From assembly GCA_016928995.1 (NCBI GenBank), contig JAFGJS010000031.1, forward strand, positions 1 through 10,369: a stretch of DNA of 10,369 nt, given 5' to 3'. Below, piece by piece: positions 6,945 to 10,369 of the stretch. Numbering within the stretch: the stretch's first letter is position 1; every line of letters starts with the position of its first letter. Under the pieces are notes generated by a model. The model searched no databases and was not told the DNA's origin. It saw nothing but the letters and a program-made list of their open reading frames with translations. The stretch comes from Candidatus Sumerlaeota bacterium (lineage in GTDB: Bacteria; Sumerlaeota; Sumerlaeia; JAFGJS01). A program made the position numbers and the translations under genes.

Positions 6945-8052
6945 ATGACTCTGCAGGAAACCTCGCAAAAACTATCGGAGCTCAAGGCTCGCATCGCCCA
7001 AGCCGGAGACTATCTTTAACTTGGCCGCCAAGGAAGCTGAGTTGAAGGAACTCGAGGAAAAAACCGCCGGCGACGGATTCTGGAACGATATGGAAGAGGC
7101 GCAACAGACGCTGAAAAAAATCAAACAGCTTAAAGCCGTGACCGAGCCTTGGCGCAAATGCGAACATCACGCCGAAGACACCCTGGCCATGATTGAATTG
7201 CTCGACGAAGAGGGCGAGGATTCCGAAATGCTGGCCGAGGCGGCGGCCGGAGCTGAGCAGCTCGACCGGCAGATCGAAAAACTGGAAACGGCCAGCCTGC
7301 TTTCCGGCGAAACCGACCTGAGCAATTGCTATCTCTATATCAACGCCGGCGCGGGCGGAACCGAGTCCTGCGACTGGGCCAGCATGCTGATGCGCATGTA
7401 CGTCCGCTTCGGCGAACGCAGCGGCTACGCCGTGAAGGCGCTCGACATCCAACCCGGAGACGAGGCCGGCATCAAATCGTGCCAGCTCTTCTTCGAAGGC
7501 GATTTCGCCTACGGCTACCTGAAGGCCGAAAGCGGCGTGCACCGGTTGGTGCGCATCTCCCCTTTCGACGCCAACAAACGGCGGCATACTTCCTTCGCCT
7601 CGGTGCATGTCACGCCCGAGCTCGACGACACGATCGAAGTGGAAATCGACGAGAAGGACTTGCGCATCGACTATTACCGCGCCAGCGGCGCGGGCGGCCA
7701 GCATGTCAACAAGACCAGTTCCGCCGTGCGTATCACGCATCACCCCAGCGGCGTCGTCGTGGCGTGCCAGAATGAGCGCTCGCAACATCAGAACAAGGAC
7801 GTGGCGTTTCGCATCCTGCGCTCGCGGCTCTATGCTCTGGAAGTGCAAAAACGCCGCGAGGCCGCGGAAGCCCGCGAGCCGGAAAAGAAAGAGATCGGCT
7901 GGGGCAGCCAGATCCGCTCATACGTATTCCAGCCATACCAGATGGTGAAGGACGTGCGCACCAGCTGCCAGACCGGCAACCTGCAGGCTGTGATGGACGG
8001 CGACATCGACGAATTCATCGAAAGCTACCTGCGCTGGTCCGTGGAACGATAA
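6945..8052 (+). CDS. prfB: Peptide chain release factor 2 (RF2), read by +1 programmed frameshift
   Basis: RF2 ends translation at UGA and UAA codons by hydrolysing peptidyl-tRNA on the ribosome. A 24-codon leader frame begins at ATG 6945 (GGAG at 6931-6934, 10 bases upstream). It reads to CTT 7014-7016 and meets TAA 7017-7019. Skipping one base at that point continues as Asn and then LAAKEAELKEL, giving 368 residues. Both halves fit RF2: the leader ends GDYL like the E. coli leader end GYL, and the frame-shifted part carries the codon-reading SPF tripeptide at 205-207 and the catalytic GGQ at 250-252. These are the same positions as in E. coli RF2. SPF distinguishes RF2 from RF1 (PxT). Residue 246 is Ala, as in most RF2s, not the Thr of E. 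coli K-12. The flanking genes are unrelated, 148 bases upstream and 232 downstream, so it is probably a single-gene unit. What is odd is the UAA at the shift site and the weak internal SD. Confidence 0.95.
7005..7020 (+). promoter_or_regulatory. prfB: Programmed +1 frameshift site in prfB (CTT TAA C)
   Basis: The site reads GGAG (7005-7008), then ACTAT, then CTT TAA C (7014-7020). In E. coli the element is an AGGGGG internal SD, three bases, then CTT TGA C. The slippery CUUU run is conserved, so tRNA-Leu on CUU can slip to UUU and the next codon is AAC. Differences from E. coli: the stop is UAA instead of UGA, the SD core is only GGAG, and it lies about one base further upstream when aligned to the anti-SD. 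Known biology: low RF2 leaves the ribosome paused at the stop and favours the shift, so RF2 controls its own level. Confidence 0.88.
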
Positions 8053-8081
8053 GCCGCCGGACGTCTTTGGCAAAAACATGG

Positions 8082-8110
8082 TTTACATCGGCAGCTCGAG
8101 TTCCTATATA
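8082..8110 (+). promoter_or_regulatory. Candidate sigma70-type promoter for the epimerase gene
   Basis: TTTACA (8082-8087, five of six) is followed after exactly 17 bases by TATATA (8105-8110, four of six). Transcription would start near 8117, giving a leader of about 170 bases that contains the repeat element at 8155-8264 ahead of the AGGA ribosome site at 8275-8278. The promoter lies 30 bases after the prfB stop, which fits independent transcription of the two genes. Confidence 0.42.
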
Positions 8111-8154
8111 TAAACCTTATGCGTTACGTTTGTACTAAAAGGCTGCCTCTTGAA

Positions 8155-8264
8155 TTTTTTTTTACTCGCAGAGCCGCGAAGCACACAGAGATTCAATTCA
8201 TTGTATTAACAACGCATTTCATTCATCCTCTATGTCCTCTGTGATCTCTGTGGTAATAATAAAA
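8155..8264. repeat. MITE-like element with inverted 9-mer repeat arms (CACAGAG type)
   Basis: The left arm begins with nine Ts (8155-8163) and then three 9-base units: TCGCAGAGC (8166-8174), CGCGAAGCA (8175-8183), CACAGAGAT (8184-8192). The right arm carries the same kind of unit on the other strand: TCCTCTATG (8226-8234), TCCTCTGTG (8235-8243), ATCTCTGTG (8244-8252), ending in TAATAATAAAA (to 8264). CACAGAGAT at 8184-8192 is the perfect reverse complement of 8244-8252. About 33 AT-rich bases lie between the arms and no gene is inside. I recall CACAGAG-rich intergenic repeats from many environmental genomes. Membership of a family was not tested. Low GC against GC-rich neighbours supports insertion. 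Confidence 0.6.
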
Positions 8265-8284
8265 GGCTCACTAAAGGATGCTCA

Positions 8285-9223
8285 ATGGCGAATTACCTGG
8301 TCACCGGCGGCGCGGGATTCATCGGCTCGAATCTAGTGGAACACTTGCTGGAGCGCGGCGATGTCGTGCGCGTGCTGGACAACTTCGCGACTGGACGGCG
8401 TGAGAACATCGCGCCGTTTCTGGATCAAATCGAGCTGATCGAAGGCGATCTGCGCAATCCCGAAGATTGCACCAGGGCCTGCGACGACATGGACTACGTG
8501 CTGCACCAGGCCGCGCTGCCGTCTGTCGCGCGTTCCGTGGAAGATCCGCTCGATTGCAACGCCGTCAACGTCGAAGGCACGTTGAACCTGCTGCAAGCCT
8601 GCCGCGAGGCCGAGGTCCGCCGCGTGGTGTATGCCGCGAGCAGCTCTGCTTATGGCGATCAACCGGCGGAATTCAAAGTGGAAAGCATGGCGCCGCGCCC
8701 GCGCTCGCCGTATGCCGTGGCCAAGCTCGCCGCAGAGCACTACATGCAAGCCTTCGCCGTCTGCTACGGCATGGAGACCGTCTGCCTGCGCTACTTCAAC
8801 GTGTTCGGCCCGCGTCAGGATCCCAACTCGCAATACAGCGCGGTGATTCCAAAATTCATCCGCGCCGCGCTCAATGGCCAACGCCCAGTAGTCTACGGCG
8901 ACGGCCTTCAATCGCGCGACTTCACCTTTATCGCCAACAACGTGCAGGCCAATATCCTGGCCGCCACGGCCGATTTCGAAGCGCGCGGCCAAGCCATCAA
9001 TATCGCTTGCGGCCGCTCCTACTCGCTGCTCGATCTGCTCGCTGCGATTGAAAAGATACTGGACATCAAACTCGAGCCGGAATTCACCCATCCGCGCGCG
9101 GGCGACGTCAAGCACTCCAAAGCCGGCATCGCCCTCGCCCGCGACACCTTTGGCTATGAGGTCGGCATCTCTTTCGAAGAAGGCCTCAGCCGCACGATCG
9201 ACTGGCTCCGCAATCACGATTGA
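8285..9223 (+). CDS. NAD-dependent sugar-nucleotide 4-epimerase (extended SDR, GalE/WbpP-like)
   Basis: A 312-residue extended short-chain dehydrogenase. The NAD-binding Rossmann motif is GGAGFIGS (8-15), with Asp32 at the end of beta-2 for the cofactor ribose. D55-L56 follows the typical GD-L step, and HQAALPSVARS at 74-84 is close to the HQAA(L/L)PSV pattern that I associate with UDP-GlcNAc/UDP-glucose 4-epimerases. The catalytic Ser lies in S119-S121, with Tyr143 and Lys147 in the YAVAK motif. RYFNVFGPRQDP (from about residue 178) and SRDFTFIANN complete the substrate domain. The expected reaction inverts C4 of a UDP-hexose or UDP-N-acetylhexosamine for surface polysaccharide or lipid-linked sugar. 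The exact sugar cannot be read from the sequence. AGGA (8275-8278) lies six bases before ATG 8285. Length is normal for the family. No other sugar-pathway gene is visible nearby, so it appears to be a single gene. Confidence 0.9.
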   Translation: MANYLVTGGAGFIGSNLVEHLLERGDVVRVLDNFATGRRENIAPFLDQIELIEGDLRNPEDCTRACDDMDYVLHQAALPSVARSVEDPLDCNAVNVEGTLNLLQACREAEVRRVVYAASSSAYGDQPAEFKVESMAPRPRSPYAVAKLAAEHYMQAFAVCYGMETVCLRYFNVFGPRQDPNSQYSAVIPKFIRAALNGQRPVVYGDGLQSRDFTFIANNVQANILAATADFEARGQAINIACGRSYSLLDLLAAIEKILDIKLEPEFTHPRAGDVKHSKAGIALARDTFGYEVGISFEEGLSRTIDWLRNHD

Positions 9224-9235
9224 TCGCAAGATCAA
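9220..9235 (+). other. Stem-loop with GNRA tetraloop over the epimerase stop codon
   Basis: TTGATC (9220-9225), loop GCAA, GATCAA (9230-9235): a perfect six-pair stem closed by a GNRA loop, with the TGA stop at 9221-9223 inside the 5' arm. There is no T-run immediately after it, only TTTTT at 9252-9256, so it is not a classical terminator. It could protect the 3' end of the mRNA or be chance. Confidence 0.35.
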
Positions 9236-9306
9236 GCAGTAAAACGCGCTGATTTTTCCCAATTATAACAGTTCTCAAAAGCTCTTGCCGCATCCATTGT
9301 CTGTGG

Positions 9307-9326
9307 CACAGCCGCCCCCGGCTGTG
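9307..9326. repeat. Short perfect palindromic repeat unit
   Basis: CACAGCCG (9307-9314), loop CCCC, CGGCTGTG (9319-9326): an eight-pair perfect stem with two flanking G-T pairs possible. No T-run follows, so it is not an intrinsic terminator. Similar GC-rich 'GGCACAGCCGCCC' palindromes are, in my recollection, dispersed in some environmental bacterial genomes. It sits in the gap after the epimerase gene, 62 bases before the next repeat. Confidence 0.5.
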
Positions 9327-9387
9327 TTCTCTGCCCATTGGGATAAGATGCTATATAGGTTTCACTTCTCTTCAATTCAACCTTATC

Positions 9388-9467
9388 AGCGCCAACGGCG
9401 CTTGACATACCAGTCCAGGGCGCAGCCTTGGGTTTGGATCGGTTGACCCTTTAAGCCCTGTAAGGGC
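9388..9467. repeat. Three consecutive hairpins with 3-base loops (REP-like intergenic element)
   Basis: Three precise hairpins follow each other. First: AGCGCC-AAC-GGCGCT (9388-9402), six pairs. Second: CCAGGGC-GCA-GCCTTGG (9415-9431), seven pairs, one a G-T wobble. Third: GCCCT-GTA-AGGGC (9455-9467), five pairs. Each has a 3-base loop, and the wobble suggests that structure is kept while sequence drifts. There is no coding potential and no T-tract. The block looks like a repeat family I associate with many environmental genomes ('CAGGGCGCAGCCCTGGG', 'AGCCCTGAAAGGGC'). Copy number was not tested. The gap 9224-9505 otherwise holds only the two stem-loops listed before it. Confidence 0.6.
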
Positions 9468-9505
9468 GCGACATTGAGGGGTATCCAATCTCAACGTTTT
9501 AGTCT

Positions 9506-9940
9506 TCAATCCTCGCGCGAATAAACGAACACCAGCGCGCTGAGCGCCAGCACGATCGGACCTTCGCAGCAGGTCCACATCAACGGCATTCCTTCGGCCC
9601 AGTCCATCGCAGCGATCCAAACGCCGAAAATCAGGCCGAGGATTGCCAGAAACCGGATCGCCGCCCGGTAGCGCCGCACATCGTTCGAGAGAAACCAGTA
9701 CAACGCGCCGTGCATCGCATAAAACGCCGACAGCGACCGCGACAGATACCCCACGATCGGCTCGCCCGGCAACGCCCCCATCCCCATCGCCCGATGAATC
9801 GCATCCATCCAGGCATAAGGAAAAAACACCGGAAACACCGCCAGCAACAGCATCGCCGCGATGCAGCGCAGAAGAATCGCCAGCATTTTCTCTTGCCGCT
9901 CAAGTCCTTGAAGCGAGACGAATAAATGTTTAGAGTCCAT
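9506..9940 (-). CDS. Small four-helix membrane protein, function unknown
   Basis: A 144-residue membrane protein. Four hydrophobic segments lie at about 20-40, 62-85, 97-115 and 128-141. The short N-terminus carries KHLF and an ERQEK turn. The loop after helix 2 contains NDVRRYR (86-92) and the loop after helix 3 carries EGMPLMWTCCEGP with paired Cys 124-125. These patterns (helix 1 followed by WMDAIHRAMGMGALP, then 'YLSRSLSAFYA') resemble uncharacterised small membrane proteins I remember from environmental genomes, but I cannot name the family or its role. I chose ATG 9940, where AAGAAG-like purines stand upstream. An upstream extension to 9997 lacks a ribosome site. It is transcribed away from the 3' neighbour and stands alone; no partner is apparent. 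Confidence 0.72.
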   Translation of the reverse strand: MDSKHLFVSLQGLERQEKMLAILLRCIAAMLLLAVFPVFFPYAWMDAIHRAMGMGALPGEPIVGYLSRSLSAFYAMHGALYWFLSNDVRRYRAAIRFLAILGLIFGVWIAAMDWAEGMPLMWTCCEGPIVLALSALVFVYSRED

Positions 9941-9974
9941 TGTTTCTTCTTTGTAGAGTATTTGGCGTTGCCAT

Positions 9975-9983
9975 ATCTTAGCA
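9975..9983 (-). promoter_or_regulatory. Weak extended -10 promoter candidate for the small membrane protein gene
   Basis: On the minus strand TGCTAAGAT (9975-9983) gives a TGn extension plus a -10 matching four of six positions. A poor -35 (GGGGCA, three of six) lies 17 bases upstream at 9998-10003. The start point near 9968 would give a leader of about 28 bases. Confidence 0.28.
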
Positions 9984-10080
9984 TATATTCCTCTCACTGC
10001 CCCAGCGAGATGGCAATGTGTTTTTCATCATTGACGGTCTGCTCGTGCAGATGGAGAGAGGAAAAAACCGCAATCCACAA

Positions 10081-10108
10081 TTGACAAAGGATGCTGATGA
10101 TCTTTAGA
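10081..10108 (+). promoter_or_regulatory. Weak promoter candidate for the last gene
   Basis: A perfect TTGACA (10081-10086) is followed after 16 bases by TTTAGA (10103-10108), a poor -10. If used, transcription would start near 10116, leaving a leader of about 70 bases with GGAG (10171-10174) nine bases before ATG 10184. The rest of the gap 9941-10183 shows nothing else I can support. Confidence 0.25.
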
Positions 10109-10183
10109 AAAGAACCGATAAGTTCGTTTCTTAAAATCCGTACTGCAATCCCAATTCCGTAATTGAAAAAGGAGACGTGAATC

Positions 10184-10369
10184 ATGGCGAAACGCAGAAT
10201 CCCAACCAAACCGCCGGAACTGCGCGACCAGATGTTGCAGGCCATCGCGGCCATCGGCGGCGAGGCCAACTGGCCAGCCACTGCGCCCACCCAGGCCGAC
10301 GTCGTCGCGCTGGCGGGCAGCATCAGCACGGCCATCACCAACGTGGACAGCCTCATGGCCCAGCTCTCC
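10184..10369 (+). CDS. 5' part of an unrecognised gene, cut by the window edge
   Basis: The frame opens at ATG 10184, nine bases after a strong GGAG in AAAGGAG (10168-10174), and stays open for 62 codons to the edge. The product begins MAKRRIPTKPPELRDQM and continues with Ala/Thr/Leu-rich segments such as 'TQADVVALAGSISTAI', a helical pattern. There is no signal peptide or membrane segment so far. No family can be named from this part; the rest lies outside the window. The strong ribosome site and high third-position GC support a real gene. The antisense frame through this stretch is less credible. Confidence 0.7.
   Translation, partial: MAKRRIPTKPPELRDQMLQAIAAIGGEANWPATAPTQADVVALAGSISTAITNVDSLMAQLS

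Noticed and set aside
6212-6994. Minus-strand open frame across the end of the pseudokinase gene and the prfB leader
   Set aside because: It overlaps two supported plus-strand genes, has no ribosome site and has shadow-like composition.
7017-7019. Reading the prfB internal TAA as a pseudogene-making mutation
   Set aside because: The slippery CTTT, conserved leader ending, precise join and E. coli-matching motif positions show a programmed frameshift, not decay.
6982-7848. Long open frame on the minus strand across prfB
   Set aside because: It is antisense to the SPF and GGQ motifs of RF2 and shows no recognisable domain or start signal.
8333-9262. Long open frame on the minus strand across the epimerase gene
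   Set aside because: The plus strand has clear NAD-binding and YxxxK motifs, a good ribosome site and full family length. The antisense frame is Ala/Arg/His/Val-rich without domains and arises from GC-rich codon use.
9994-10356. Minus-strand open frame with a signal-peptide-like start
   Set aside because: It is antisense to a gene with a strong AAAGGAG site. The apparent hydrophobic start is a product of the Ala/Leu-rich plus-strand codons.

Overview
The window looks like chromosomal DNA of a free-living, moderately GC-rich Gram-negative-type bacterium. Evidence for this is a lipobox signal peptide, an exported CsgG/LpoB-like protein, good Shine-Dalgarno sites and sigma70-type promoter matches. 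The kinase-like protein with a membrane anchor, the DUF6798-type membrane protein, the loose one-gene-at-a-time layout and the structured repeats between genes suggest one of the less-studied phyla (Planctomycetes/PVC-like, Hydrogenedentes-like or similar). The sequence alone does not settle the phylum. I see no tRNA, rRNA, CRISPR array, transposase or phage gene.

Layout, left to right. A possible 3' tail of a plus-strand gene (1-50) faces a minus-strand lipoprotein alpha/beta hydrolase (171-1064). A divergent promoter region separates the hydrolase from a large polytopic membrane protein (1142-3076) with a DUF6798-like tail. Next, with its own likely promoter, is an exported protein made of a CsgG/LpoB-like domain, a coiled coil, a low-complexity linker and TPR repeats (3201-4949). 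It is followed by a membrane-anchored pseudokinase whose C-terminal domain resembles the type II secretion pseudopilin GspG (5114-6796). Then comes prfB, peptide chain release factor 2 (6945-8052), read through a +1 programmed frameshift. After a promoter and a MITE-like repeat there is an NAD-dependent sugar-nucleotide epimerase (8285-9223). A repeat-rich gap (9224-9505) with several precise small hairpins follows, then a minus-strand four-helix membrane protein of unknown function (9506-9940), and finally the 5' end of an unrecognised plus-strand gene (10184 to the window edge).

How the genes might work together. Most are separated by 70-280 bases and several have their own promoter candidates, so this is not one operon. 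The CsgG/TPR protein and the pseudokinase are adjacent and co-oriented. Both have envelope-facing parts (one exported, the other a membrane protein with a pseudopilin-like outer domain), so a shared envelope or secretion role is a reasonable but unproven guess. prfB and the epimerase are housekeeping or surface-sugar genes.

The two strongest points of interest are these. The prfB frameshift site uses UAA where the well-studied sites use UGA, which should weaken the classic RF2 autoregulation. The kinase-like protein has lost the catalytic Asp (HGN in place of HRD) and most of its glycine loop, and it is fused through one transmembrane helix to a GspG-like domain.
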